From Synechococcales cyanobacterium bin2.concoct.b11b12b14.033 (GTDB taxonomy: Bacteria > Cyanobacteriota > Vampirovibrionia > Caenarcaniphilales > Caenarcanaceae), in assembly GCA_013298875.1 (NCBI GenBank), contig JAAFJH010000011.1:1-42360 (forward strand): 42,360 bases of DNA, written 5' to 3'. Positions 8,398 through 17,526 of this stretch are shown one piece after another. The position numbers and the translations under genes were made by a program. Numbering within the stretch: the stretch's first letter is position 1; each line of letters opens with the position of its first letter. The notes beneath the pieces were generated by a model. The model saw only the letters and a program-made list of their open reading frames with translations. It ran no database searches and was not told where the DNA came from.

Positions 8398-9258
8398 ATG
8401 AATAAAACACAAAATGATGAATATTACGTCTATGTGTACATAGATCCCAGAGATTATAGAGAGTTTTATTATGGAAAAGGGAAAGGTAATCGCAAGGAAT
8501 CACATTTAAGCGATGAATCGGATTCTGTGAAGGCTGCTCTAATAAGAGAGATTTTGAATCAAGGAGAACAGCCTATTATTAGAGTAATTGCTGCCAACCT
8601 AACAGAGTAGGAAGCCTTTCTTATTGAGAAAACTTTGATCTGGAAGCTTGGTCACACTTTAATCAATAAAGCCAGTGGAAACTTTTCAGAAAAATTTAGA
8701 CCTCATAAAAGTATTCATAAAAAGCTTCCAGGCTTTGATTTCAAAAACAATGTTTACCACTTCAATACGGGTGAAACCGAAGGACATTTAAACTGGGAAA
8801 ACTGTTTTAAATTAGGTTGCTTGACTGCTGGGGGAGGTAAGCGGTGGGTCAAAGACATTTCCGATTTAGAAGTTGGCGACATAATTGCTGCTTACGTATC
8901 AAAGTATGGATATGTTGGAATTGGAAAGGTAAAAGCTAAAGCAAGACCAATTAAAGAAGTTTATATAAGCAATATTCCTGTAACAGCAATGGATTTGAAT
9001 TATCCGAAGCAAACTAAAGATATCGATGACTACGAGAAATGTGAGTATGTTGCACTAGTTGACTGGATACAAGGTGTAGAAGATAAAAAGGATGCAAAAC
9101 CAGCAAAAGGTTTATATGTTCCCCAGGGGACTAAAGCATCTTTATGGAATCAAACAAAAAGCTTGGATTTTCTAGAGGCAGAGTTTGAAGTGGATTTTGA
9201 AGACTTGCTCCAAGACTCCTTAACAAGTTATTCCAAACTAGAAAAAATCGGGAGTTAA
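8398..9258 (+). pseudogene. GIY-YIG (LEM-3-like) endonuclease with C-terminal EVE/PUA-like domain, interrupted by amber codon
   Basis: One continuous reading frame from the ATG at 8398 to the stop at 9258 (286 sense positions plus one internal TAG at 8608-8610). Before the TAG: YYVYVYIDPRDYREFYYGKGKGN, the GIY-YIG strand pair with its conserved Y, G-K-G and N-R positions. Immediately after: EAFLIEKTLIWKL, which should carry the catalytic Glu. The C-terminal part (HFNTGETEGHLNWENCFKLG, GGGKRWVKDISDLEVGDIIA, YGYVGIGKV) resembles EVE/PUA-like domains often attached to such nucleases. A product ending at the TAG would lack the catalytic Glu and the second domain. It is probably a recent nonsense mutant; sequencing error or amber read-through are alternatives. 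It lies in a relic-rich island between two translation operons. Confidence 0.72.
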
Positions 9259-9350
9259 GGGACAAAATAGCACCTAGCGAATTATCAGAACAAAGACAGA
9301 AAGAGTGATTTGAGAGAAAATAAATGTACCAAGTGAAAAGTACATGAAAA

Positions 9351-9576
9351 ATGTCAAGAAGAAAATGTTTAAAATGCAATTCAACTAAAACTATAAAAGG
9401 GGGATGAGAAAGGAACAGTTCGCTTTCAATACAAAAGCTGTGGGTTATGGTTTTCTAAGAAAAATAAAATAATTTCTGAATCAGGATGTCCAAGATTCCA
9501 GGATTTGTATGTAAAGTTTATTTACTTTGATTATGACTTTTCAAGCGTGAATCCTGTTTATCTTTTAATCCAGTAA
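9351..9576 (+). pseudogene. Zinc-ribbon transposase N-terminus, frameshifted relic
   Basis: A frame from the ATG at 9351 reads MSRRKCLKCNSTKTIKGG and stops at 9405. The +1 frame from 9406 continues EKGTVRFQYKSCGLWFSKKN and runs to a stop at 9576. Together they follow the pattern of N-terminal zinc ribbons of IS1- and ISXO2/IS1595-like transposases: C-x2-C-x-S, an N-G turn, a K-x-(R/G)-x-(Q/R)-(Y/F)-x-C strand, and C-G-x-x-F. The second knuckle has lost one Cys. The catalytic core is absent, so this is a fragment of a dead insertion sequence. No terminal inverted repeats could be identified. The stretch 9259-9350 shows nothing recognisable. Confidence 0.5.
9475..9504. repeat. Dispersed ~30-bp repeat, copy 1
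   Basis: The 30 bases beginning TCTGAATCAGGATGTCCAAG match 24 of 30 positions of the segment at 38167-38196. A related AATCCTGTTT sequence follows at about 9550-9559. The inverted arm is poorly preserved compared with copy 2. Confidence 0.5.
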
Positions 9577-9585
9577 ATCCTTGCT

Positions 9586-10194
9586 TCAAACAAGAGAGAG
9601 CAATGATTTAATATTTTTAATTCTTTCAGAAGCCAAATCCAAATTTTCAGTAAAATAAGAACCAATGGCAAAAAAAGCAACTCCACTTTTATAAAAACTT
9701 GGAATATCTTCAACTGGAAAGCTACTTAGAACGAATTGACTTTTACTAAAAATTTTCTTTAAGCCTTGAAAAGCAATTAAGGAATTAGCCGGAAAAACTT
9801 TAATTAGAGGAAATTCAGGATAATTATTAATTAAAAAAGCAATTTCAGTCGGTGTACAAGCTCCCGGCACAAATAAAATATCTTGGTTTCTCATAAACTT
9901 TAAAGTTTTTATATCACTAATCGGCGAAACTAAAAAATCAGGTCTCAATTCAAAAGCTTTCTGAGCTTGCTTTAAGTCTAATAAAGTGGCAATTCCAATT
10001 ATATGCTCCGGAAATGCTTGTCTGGCCCAGTCAAATAAATCTTCAAAAGCAGGATTTATGGCAGAAATTTCAATAATTTTCAAATCTTTCGCTAAAACAT
10101 TAATTTGATTTTTAGCAGCTTCTTGATCCGATGAGCGAATTACTCCAGCTAGTTTTTCAGTAAATAAAAAGTTTTTAGTCTTTTCTCTATTCAT
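9586..10194 (-). CDS. eda: KDPG / 2-keto-4-hydroxyglutarate aldolase family protein
   Basis: The 202-residue product has the class I Eda aldolase pattern. LAGVIRSSDQEAA starts the barrel, and Glu42 (IIEISAINP) matches the catalytic Glu. FVPGACTPTEI is the family phosphate/PG-C-x-T-P-T-E signature, and Lys132 in LIKVFPANSL is the Schiff-base lysine. Family enzymes cleave KDPG or KHG to pyruvate plus an aldehyde (Entner-Doudoroff or glyoxylate-type routes). The ATG at 10194 is chosen over a longer frame because it overlaps the rbfA stop by 8 bases (ATGAATAG) and fits the family length. No edd gene is present, so the physiological substrate is open. Confidence 0.88.
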   Translation of the reverse strand: MNREKTKNFLFTEKLAGVIRSSDQEAAKNQINVLAKDLKIIEISAINPAFEDLFDWARQAFPEHIIGIATLLDLKQAQKAFELRPDFLVSPISDIKTLKFMRNQDILFVPGACTPTEIAFLINNYPEFPLIKVFPANSLIAFQGLKKIFSKSQFVLSSFPVEDIPSFYKSGVAFFAIGSYFTENLDLASERIKNIKSLLSLV

Positions 10195-10555
10195 TAGCTT
10201 CCAAATTATCAAGCAAATTCCAAATTTTATTCCCTCTCTCCAAGGATTCATCCAAATAAAAGGCCAAACTGGGAGCAATTCTCAATTTAAATCCCCGACA
10301 AATTTCCCCTCGAATAGACGGAGTAGCTTCTTTGAAAACCTCTAAAACCCCCGCCCGATAATCTTCTTCGAAAACACTTAAAAAAATATCTAAATGCTGA
10401 TAACCATTAGTTACTCTCACGTCTGTAATTGAAATTAAACCCTGAAAGCGTGGATCTCTAAATTCTTTTAGCTTTTTAGTAATAATCATCTGTGATAAAT
10501 CTTTCTGCACCGAAGAAGCTAACCTAGCAGAGCGAGAAAAAGGCATTTTACCCAT
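10187..10555 (-). CDS. rbfA: Ribosome-binding factor A
   Basis: The 122-residue protein has the RbfA KH-like fold pattern: SRSARLASSVQKDLSQMI at the N-terminus, DPRFQGLISITDVRVTNGYQHLDIF (the G-x-(I/V)-S-(I/V)-T-x-V-x-(V/L)-(S/T)-x-D signature), and LRIAPSLAFYLDESLERG, the conserved (L)-R-x-x-P-x-(L)-x-F-x-x-D end. It acts in 16S rRNA 5'-end maturation and 30S assembly. It lies 5 bases after infB, the usual order, with an AAGGA sequence about 11 bases before the ATG. Its stop overlaps the aldolase start. Confidence 0.96.
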   Translation of the reverse strand: MGKMPFSRSARLASSVQKDLSQMIITKKLKEFRDPRFQGLISITDVRVTNGYQHLDIFLSVFEEDYRAGVLEVFKEATPSIRGEICRGFKLRIAPSLAFYLDESLERGNKIWNLLDNLEANE

Positions 10556-10560
10556 AATAA

Positions 10561-13500
10561 TTAATCCTTTCTTTCTTGCATTTCAAAACCCCAAGATTCA
10601 ATGATGTCGCCAATTTCTAAATCATTAAAACCATCAAATGAAAGTCCGCATTCAAAGCCTTCCAAAACTTCCTTGGCATCATCTTTAAAGCGTTTCAAAT
10701 TATCTAGTTTAATATTGGCCAATTCTTTTTTATTACGGAAAACCTTAGCCATGCTTCCTCTCACCAATTTACCGGACTGAACTGAGCAACCCGCAATTTT
10801 ATTCTTGCCAGCTGTAAAAATTTGCCTAATTTCTGCTTGTCCATGTTTAATATCAACTCGTTCTGGCTCTAATAATCCGTTAATGGCTTTCTGTACGGCA
10901 TCAGTAATTTGGTAAATAATATTATAATTATAAATTGGCACTGCATTTTCTTGAGCAGCTTTGCTAGATGAGCTATCTACCACCGAATTGAAATTAACAA
11001 TAATAGCATTAGTAGCCGAAGCTAAATTCACATCATTTTCCGTAACCGCACCAGCCGCACAATGTATAATACGAATAACCACTTCATTACTGCTCAATTT
11101 ACTCAATTCACTGGCTACTGCTTCCGCAGAACCTTGCATATCGGCTTTAATTACAACCGCTAATTCTTTAGCTTTACCTTCCCGAACTTGGCTTGAGAAA
11201 TATTCTAAACCTTTATTTACTCTGCGTTTATTAGCCAAACTATCTTTAACTTCATTGGCTGAGCTTTTAGCTTCCTGAGCATTTTTGAATACTCTAAAAA
11301 TATCACCCGCTTGCGGTAAATTATCCAAACCTAAAATCTGCACTGGTGTCGAAGGTGGGGCTTCCATAATTTCTTTGCCTAAATCATTAAATATGGCTCT
11401 GACTCTACCCGAAGAAGCTCCCACGGCAATTGAATCACCTTTTTTCAAAGTTCCGTTCTGCACTAATAAAGTAGCAACTGGCCCTCTGCTGGGTGATAAA
11501 GCTGCTTCAATAACGGCTCCTAGTGCTGGCGATTCATTATGAGATAATAATTTTTCTTGCAATTCAGCGTCTGCTACCAAAGTAATTTTGGTCAATAAAT
11601 CATCTAGGTTTAAATTTTGTTTAGCACTAATTTTGGCACAAACTACCGATCCACCATAATCTTCCACTACTAATTCATGTTCAATTAATTGGGTTAAAAC
11701 ACGGTCAGGATTAGCATCAGGTTTGTCAATTTTATTTACTGCCACAATAATTGGTACTCCAGCAGCTTTAGCATGAGCAATTGCTTCGATAGTTTGAGGC
11801 ATAACTCCATCATCAGCGGCTACTACTAAAATTGCAATATCAGTTACCTGGGCTCCTCTAGCTCTTAAAGCTGTAAAAGCTTCATGGCCTGGTGTATCCA
11901 AAAAAGTTACTTTTCTTATTTTATCGTCATAGTCAGTAACATCAATTTGATAAGCTCCAATATGTTGCGTAATTCCACCCGATTCAGAAGCTGTAATTGA
12001 ATGTTTAGACTTTCTGATTGAATCCAGTAAAGTTGTTTTACCATGGTCAACGTGACCCATAATAGTTACAACTGGTGGCCTTAAGGTGGTGGCTGAAGAA
12101 GAAAATGTATTTTGATTATCAACTAAAATTTTCAACCGAGAAGCTAAGCCTTCATCCTGATCTGAACGAGCTTGTTCAGCGGTAACTTTGCAACCCAAGG
12201 CTTCGGCTACTTCAATCATTAAATCCATTTCCAAGGTCTGATTGACGGTACGCATAATACCTTTTAAAAATAAATTACGAATAATTTCCGTTTCATTAAT
12301 TTCCATTAAAACTGCCAACTCTTTCACCGTAACTGGACGTGTGATTTTTAATTCGGTTGGTCTATTTTCAACGACTTGCTCCTTGCCGGGTTTAGCATTA
12401 TTTCCGCCAAAGCCAAATCTTCCACCCGCTAAATTATTTCCTTTATTTGCATCATTATTATTAGCACCACCTCGACCACCACCAGGCCCACGACGTTGAT
12501 TATTAGCTAAAGGAGCATTTCCAATTGGTTTTCGGCGAACAGCAGTTAAACTACTATTAATTGGCTTGGCTACTCGGTAAGGCTGCTGACTGTTTCCCGG
12601 AGTGGTAGTTGTAGAAACTTCATTTGGTCTAGTATTATTATTTACACTAATGGGGCGCTGCTGTTGATAGGAAGGCCTATTATTATTTTGCTGATTAGCA
12701 GTCTGAGAATTATTTGAAACTACTTGCCCCGATCTTTGCTCTTGCTCATTGCTATTAGAAGATCTAAACCTATTTTGTTCTAGGTTAGCCTGATTATTCC
12801 TTTTAATATTACGAGGCGGCATTCCGGCAACATTATTGTTTCGGCGATCAAAGTTTTGAGAACTGGCTCTAATGGGGCTAATTGGAGCATTCCGATCAAA
12901 TTTAAAAGTCGCTTTTGGTTCTTCAATTTTATCGGGTTGAACTTCGAGGGCAATATTATTAGTTGGCACGGTGGCGGGAATAGGTAGTTTTGTTATTTCT
13001 AAATCTCTTGCTTTGTCTTTTAAAGTTTCTTCAGTTTTTGTTTCTACGGCGGTGACCAATTCAATGTTTTCCTTAGTGTTTTCTTTTACGATTTTTTCAG
13101 TTTCTTCTTGTATATTCGCTGGAATATTATTTGTACTTATTATTCTATCAGTAATTTCTAAGCCTAATTCATCTGGTTTATTATCAGGGGTTTTTTCCGG
13201 CAGTAAGTTTTCGGGTAGTTTTTCTTTTAATTCAGTCGCTAATTCTTTCGAGTCATCTTGGCTACTGCTGATTATTGGTTTTACTTCTTCCATATCTTCA
13301 GGAATTTCTTCCGAATCTTTCATGTTATTGGAATGTAAGTCTTCGGACTCAAATTCTTCGTCTTGATCGTCTTCGCTTTTTTCAATGCGTCTTAAAACTC
13401 GAGGAGCCTTTGATACTGCTTTCGAGTTATTCGCCAAAGAGCTAGCTGGTTTTTGTTTTTCGCTTCTAGCCGCTTGAGTTGAATTATGAGGATTTGGCAA

Positions 13501-13716
13501 ATTAGCATCAGTTTTTAATAAAGGCATTATTTTAGCTACCAAAGAATTATCAATTGAACTAGAGGGAGTTTTATTAGTTTGACCTAAATCTTTACAAATT
13601 TCGATAATTTGCTTAGTTAGGCTACTTTGTAAATTTTTGCGATCTTTTTCCGATAAACTTTCTGGCAACGAATTACGTGCCAAATCATAAATTCTAGTTT
13701 TACCCGGAGTAGTCAT
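10561..13716 (-). CDS. infB: Translation initiation factor IF-2, with very long low-complexity N-terminal region
   Basis: The 1051-residue protein is longer than typical IF-2 (roughly 700-900). A short IF2_N-like helix ([14 protein letters not shown]) opens it. Then residues ~50-280 are Glu/Ser/Lys-rich and acidic, and ~280-450 are Asn/Gln/Arg/Gly-rich with QQQ and NNN runs. A second IF2_N-type module ([20 protein letters not shown]) precedes the GTPase domain. G1 is [12 protein letters not shown] near residue 547, followed by DTPGHEAF and NKIDKPDAN, then the two beta-barrel domains and the C-terminal tRNA-binding domain. It brings initiator fMet-tRNA to the 30S subunit. It is 5 bases downstream of ylxR with a GAGG sequence before the ATG. 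Confidence 0.97.
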   Translation of the reverse strand: MTTPGKTRIYDLARNSLPESLSEKDRKNLQSSLTKQIIEICKDLGQTNKTPSSSIDNSLVAKIMPLLKTDANLPNPHNSTQAARSEKQKPASSLANNSKAVSKAPRVLRRIEKSEDDQDEEFESEDLHSNNMKDSEEIPEDMEEVKPIISSSQDDSKELATELKEKLPENLLPEKTPDNKPDELGLEITDRIISTNNIPANIQEETEKIVKENTKENIELVTAVETKTEETLKDKARDLEITKLPIPATVPTNNIALEVQPDKIEEPKATFKFDRNAPISPIRASSQNFDRRNNNVAGMPPRNIKRNNQANLEQNRFRSSNSNEQEQRSGQVVSNNSQTANQQNNNRPSYQQQRPISVNNNTRPNEVSTTTTPGNSQQPYRVAKPINSSLTAVRRKPIGNAPLANNQRRGPGGGRGGANNNDANKGNNLAGGRFGFGGNNAKPGKEQVVENRPTELKITRPVTVKELAVLMEINETEIIRNLFLKGIMRTVNQTLEMDLMIEVAEALGCKVTAEQARSDQDEGLASRLKILVDNQNTFSSSATTLRPPVVTIMGHVDHGKTTLLDSIRKSKHSITASESGGITQHIGAYQIDVTDYDDKIRKVTFLDTPGHEAFTALRARGAQVTDIAILVVAADDGVMPQTIEAIAHAKAAGVPIIVAVNKIDKPDANPDRVLTQLIEHELVVEDYGGSVVCAKISAKQNLNLDDLLTKITLVADAELQEKLLSHNESPALGAVIEAALSPSRGPVATLLVQNGTLKKGDSIAVGASSGRVRAIFNDLGKEIMEAPPSTPVQILGLDNLPQAGDIFRVFKNAQEAKSSANEVKDSLANKRRVNKGLEYFSSQVREGKAKELAVVIKADMQGSAEAVASELSKLSSNEVVIRIIHCAAGAVTENDVNLASATNAIIVNFNSVVDSSSSKAAQENAVPIYNYNIIYQITDAVQKAINGLLEPERVDIKHGQAEIRQIFTAGKNKIAGCSVQSGKLVRGSMAKVFRNKKELANIKLDNLKRFKDDAKEVLEGFECGLSFDGFNDLEIGDIIESWGFEMQERKD

Positions 13717-13721
13717 TATTT

Positions 13722-14051
13722 TTAAAATTCCTCTTTATTTAAGGGACAGGTCAGCGATAAGTCTAAATTAGTTATTAAACTTACTAACTCGGGGATAATA
13801 TTTTCTTTATTAATATTGACTTGATTTAATTTTAAACGATTAAACAATTTTTTCTTCATTCCGCTTATTTTAGCCAAACAAATTTGTCCAGGATAAATAT
13901 AAACCGAACGGCCAGGAATATTTTTCTTTAAATCTACAACTAAATTGTCTTTGTGTAAAGTAATTTTTATTAATTCAGTTTTTTCAAACGGCTGATTACA
14001 AGATACACAAATTCTTTTATGTTTTAATTGTTTAGTATTTTTGCTTGTCAA
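13722..14051 (-). CDS. ylxR: YlxR-family RNA-binding protein
   Basis: The 109-residue product has the YlxR (DUF448) pattern: KRICVSCNQPFEKTELIKIT near the N-terminus (family R-x-C-(I/V)-x-C), a short basic strand, NIPGRSVYIYPGQICLAKI (family G-R-x-(A/V)-Y-(I/V)) and KKLFNRLKL. The family is found between nusA and infB. The frame has no early ATG and a TAA lies just upstream, so TTG at 14051 is the likely start; there is no clear ribosome-binding site. The infB start follows after 5 bases. nusA, the usual upstream neighbour, is not there: a decayed helicase fusion is found instead. Confidence 0.85.
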   Translation of the reverse strand: MTSKNTKQLKHKRICVSCNQPFEKTELIKITLHKDNLVVDLKKNIPGRSVYIYPGQICLAKISGMKKKLFNRLKLNQVNINKENIIPELVSLITNLDLSLTCPLNKEEF

Positions 14052-14136
14052 AAGCTTTTAGGTTTTTTGAATTATTAAGATTTTAAAAGCTTCCAATCAA
14101 AAAGTAAACCAAAATCATAAAATTATTAAAATTCCA

Positions 14137-15928
14137 TTAATTTTTAGCGGCTTTAATGAAAAAATAATCATCAATTTCGTTTATTTCACAGTTTGAAAAA
14201 CCTAAAGAAAATAATTTATCTACCAATTCATCTCTTTCTTTTTTATCAAAAACATTTTTATGGTCTGCAATTATCAATTTTCCTCCTAACTTTAAAGCCA
14301 AGCAAGCTTGAATTAAATAATTAGCAGTATCTTTTTCTCTCAATGACAAACTAAATATAGCTAAATCAGCTGAGTTTTCCGGCACCAAACTATTATCCAC
14401 CATTGTTCCAATATTATCAGCTTTCACTTCGCTGCCTTCGGGAGCTACATGATCAATTTCAATTACTTCAATATTTTTTATATTTCTTTCAGAGAGCCAA
14501 TTTCTTAAGGTTTGACCAGTCTCTTTCATTTCTGGCGTAGCTGGGCTATCCAAACGTTTTGACAATAAGTCTGTGCCACAACCTAAGTTTAAAACAACTG
14601 GCTTTGCATTTTTAGGAAAAAACTGGCTTGGTGTCTTCATTAAAAAATTAGTGATAATAGTATTCAAAGGCTTTCTTCTACCAAAAAATAGTTTCTCTAA
14701 ATCCGCATGATAAGCAATCCAAGCTTGTTTTCCCTCTTTAGTTTGCAAATATTCATGAGCTTGTTCGCCGGTTAAACTGTTTAATTTTCTTGATAATTTC
14801 CAAAAGTTCAGATATTTACTTTGTGTTTTTGATTCGTCTGTTGGTGCTTCTTGCTTTGCTTGAATTGACTCAGCTTGTATTTCTGTTTGTGATAATTCTT
14901 TAAGAAGTTCAGCTATTTCATCGGGCGAATATTTGCCAATTTGTTCTTGTACATATCCTTGTAAAGATTTAAGAGGTGGCATAAAAATTTGAGGCAATTC
15001 TTTCCCGTCGACAATTGCTGAAACCATTATTCCTTTCTGTTCCAAAGAATTATATTTCATCAGTTCATAGACTGGTAAAAACTCCCCATTTTCCGTTTGA
15101 ATAGTTGTTGTCGGTATAATTTCTTCAATTGTATCAAAACCACCTTGCCTTTTTATACGACCTAAAATCTGCTCTTTTTTGGCTGGCGTCCACGGTAAAG
15201 TCGCCCAAATTATTCTATTAGCGACAGTCTGCAAACCATCTAAACCTTCCGCTCCAGCTTCAGTCATAATTAAAACTTTTGCATTTTCGTTTATAAATTT
15301 ATCGGCTTCTTTTTCTTGCCCACTATAAACTGCAATTTGTTCTTCTTTGAATCCTTTAGCTTTCAGAGCTTTTTTCAGAGTATCATTTGTCTTGTGCAGC
15401 TACACGACCAGTTCCGAAGAAATTTCCAGCTCCGCTCCAATCCTCTTTATATGTCTGGTTTGGATCAAAAGGTAGCAATTTTACTTTTTCAAACTGCTCG
15501 TCTGTTAAATTAGTTGTTTCTTCATTAAATCTAAAAGAAGTATTTTTTTCTAAATTATTTATAATTCTCCAAAATTCTTGATATTTTCGCTGACTCTCAA
15601 TGATAATTCCAGCAGCTTTGAGTTCTTGAATGAAAGCTTTTGCTTCATCATAAACAAGGAATTCTCTACGCCGAGCCATTGCAAAGGCATAACTTCCATT
15701 CTCCTTTATCAGTTCAGTAAAGTTTGGATCTGCTTCAGTACCAGTTAATCTTTGCCAAGCCTGTTTTCCAGCTTTTTCAAGTTTGCCCAAAAAAGTATTT
15801 CCTCTTTGCTCGTCCTCAGCTAACTTTTTATTTATTTTACTTACTTCATTTAATAATTTCTCCGGGGCTTTATAAACTTGCGGTAATCTTTCTTTAGCTT
15901 GTTTGGCAGATTTAACTTGTTTTCCCAA
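14137..15928 (-). pseudogene. Frameshifted, N-truncated helicase fused to Rrp8-like methyltransferase
   Basis: Two minus-strand frames join near 15383-15410. The upstream frame (from 15928, TTG) ends GNFFGTGRVAAQDK and stop. The next frame continues NDTLKKALKAKGFKEEQIAV and runs to 14137. The second part holds a superfamily 2 helicase C-lobe: VLIMTEAGAEGLDGLQ, then LPWTPAKKEQILGRIKRQG, motif VI with its Q-x2-G-R-x2-R-x-G. After a ~150-residue linker comes a class I methyltransferase: VVLNLGCGT (motif I, about residue 224 of the downstream frame), ADLAIFSLSLRE and LKLGGKLIIADH, like the Rrp8 family. No Walker A lobe is present. Nothing recognisable lies in 15929-16140. Confidence 0.65.
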
Positions 15929-16142
15929 GTATGCTTACCTGCCTACGGGAGAAGAGGTTTTAAAGTTTGAAATGAACATTTATGTAAAACAACTCAAACA
16001 ATAGTATTTGTAATCATTATATACGTATTAATATTGATTTGTCTTTACTTTAAATATAATTTTTAATTTAACGAAAATAATTGTTTTAAAAGTCGTACAA
16101 ATTAAGTTATGAATGACATTCTCGAAACTTTTGAGTAAAAAC

Positions 16143-16173
16143 TTGCCCTAATTTTTATATTTTCGGTTAAAAT
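16143..16173 (+). promoter_or_regulatory. Possible promoter for tRNA-Leu and downstream gene
   Basis: TTGCCC (16143-16148) and TAAAAT (16168-16173) are separated by 19 bases, longer than ideal. The tRNA begins 20 bases after the -10 box. Confidence 0.35.
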
Positions 16174-16193
16174 TCTGATAAATCTTAAATTAT

Positions 16194-16277
16194 GCCTCGG
16201 TGGCGGAATAGGTAGACGCAACGGACTTAAAATCCGTCGTTGGTGACAATGTGCCGGTTCAAGTCCGGCTCGAGGTA
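16194..16277 (+). tRNA. tRNA-Leu (anticodon UAA)
   Basis: A 84-base class II tRNA starting GCCTCGG. It has D-arm sequence GGCGGAATAGGTAGACGC, anticodon arm ACGGACT-TAA-AATCCGT giving anticodon UAA, a long variable arm, and T-arm GCCGG-TTCAAGT-CCGGC. The 3' acceptor strand TCGAGGT pairs with G-U at both ends, and the discriminator is A. CCA is not encoded; AGAT-like sequence follows. It reads UUA/UUG leucine codons, very frequent in this AT-rich genome. The next gene starts only 24 bases downstream. Confidence 0.96.
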
Positions 16278-16301
16278 GATTTTTATAAGCTAGCTAATGA
16301 T

Positions 16302-17459
16302 GTGCTTAAACTTTTTACTGTTTTAATTCTATTATTTTTTGCCATCCCAATCGGGGCTTTTAACCTTTCGGAAGGTTTTAATATTGAAAATAGCCCACGT
16401 TTAGTTAAAATTAAAATCCCTTTTGATTTATCTAAAGCTGATATTGGTGTTAGCCAGGCTGGTTATATTGAAGATACACAAAATAAAATAAATTTAAAGC
16501 CTTTAACTAAATATCGAATTAAATTAAATGCTTTAGGAAATTATGATTTGTGTTTAATTCAAAATGGGGAAATCAAAGAAATTATTAAATCTTTAAATTT
16601 GCCAATAGTTTTAACTAGCCAAATGGGGAATCAGCCAATTTATTTTAATGGACATTGGTATCGAGGAAATATTAAAGTTTTACCGTCAGAAAACGGTTTT
16701 ATTGCAGTTAATAATTTAGATATTGAATGTGCAATTTTAGCAATTTTAGGCCCAATGACTAGAATAAATGATTCAGTGGGAGCCATTAAAGCCGCTACAA
16801 TTATTATTCGATCCTCTTTGTTTACTTTAACTTTTACCCATAAAGATATTTATCATATAAATGGATTTAATTTAAATTATCATGGCCTCGATGGAGAGAA
16901 AGAGTTTGTTAATAAATTAGTTAAAGAAACTCAAGCGGAAGTGCTTTTTAATGCCAACGGAGAGCTTTTATTTACACCAATTAAAACAGCTGCGATTATT
17001 GGTGCTGCACCTTTTGAAATGATTGGACAAAGTAAAAATGCGTGGGAAAAAAACTTTACTTTGCAAGAAATTGAAGAAATACTTTTAAAAAATAACTTTA
17101 AGCTTGGACATATTAAAAATGTAAAAACGCAAGAATTAACGGCCGTGAATGTCAATTTGCCTTTGAATGACAGCCTTTTTGTTTATATTCAAGGTGATTT
17201 AGCTCAAATTCAACTTCCTTTTTTTGAAGCTCAACAAGTTTTTAAATTACCTAGCCCAAATTTTAGAGTTTATTCTTTTGCTGGCCAAGACGGGCAAACT
17301 AAATTGCAATTTATTGGTAATTTACCTTCTAGTTGGAATGATCCAACCCCACCAATTTTGAATATAGTGAGAGCTATTTATGAATTAACTAAGCCTAATG
17401 CTGATTATAAGCAGATTTTGACTAAAATGTATCCGCAAAGTTATTTAGGAAAAATTTAG
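16302..17459 (+). CDS. SpoIID/LytB-domain protein, secreted
   Basis: The product (about 385 residues) starts with a signal peptide (LKLFTVLILLFFAIPIGAFN) if translated from GTG at 16302. An upstream in-frame codon at 16251 lies inside tRNA-Leu and is rejected. The region YRGNIKVLPSENGFIAVNNL followed by AILAILGPMTRINDSVGAI and KAATIIIRSSLFTL resembles SpoIID: the strand before Y-(L/V)-x-G-V-(V/L)-x-x-E-M and the A-(L/I)-K-A-Q-A-(V/I)-x-(A/S)-R motif. The catalytic Glu of the E-M pair is not obvious (G-P-M here), so activity may differ from peptidoglycan lytic transglycosylase SpoIID. The C-terminal half is unassigned. No Shine-Dalgarno sequence is visible. Confidence 0.6.
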   Translation: MLKLFTVLILLFFAIPIGAFNLSEGFNIENSPRLVKIKIPFDLSKADIGVSQAGYIEDTQNKINLKPLTKYRIKLNALGNYDLCLIQNGEIKEIIKSLNLPIVLTSQMGNQPIYFNGHWYRGNIKVLPSENGFIAVNNLDIECAILAILGPMTRINDSVGAIKAATIIIRSSLFTLTFTHKDIYHINGFNLNYHGLDGEKEFVNKLVKETQAEVLFNANGELLFTPIKTAAIIGAAPFEMIGQSKNAWEKNFTLQEIEEILLKNNFKLGHIKNVKTQELTAVNVNLPLNDSLFVYIQGDLAQIQLPFFEAQQVFKLPSPNFRVYSFAGQDGQTKLQFIGNLPSSWNDPTPPILNIVRAIYELTKPNADYKQILTKMYPQSYLGKI

Positions 17460-17526
17460 AAATTAGCTTGAAAAGCCTCTTAGAAAAAATAAAATTAAAC
17501 TGTTAAAATAGAGCTTTTTTAAAGCT

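Noticed and set aside
8608-8610. TAG reassigned as a sense codon genome-wide
   Set aside because: TAG ends rbfA and other genes keep normal lengths; only this one frame would benefit, so a local mutation is simpler.
12971-13366. 131-residue plus-strand ORF opposite infB
   Set aside because: It is antisense to the low-complexity IF-2 region, Ser/Phe/Val-rich by composition, with no ribosome-binding site or recognisable domain.
15942-15951. CCTACGGGAG, part of a conserved 16S rRNA site
   Set aside because: Only ten bases match and nothing around it resembles 16S rRNA.
16251-16301. Upstream start for the SpoIID-like protein inside tRNA-Leu
   Set aside because: The codons are the tRNA 3' half; a signal peptide begins cleanly at the GTG at 16302.
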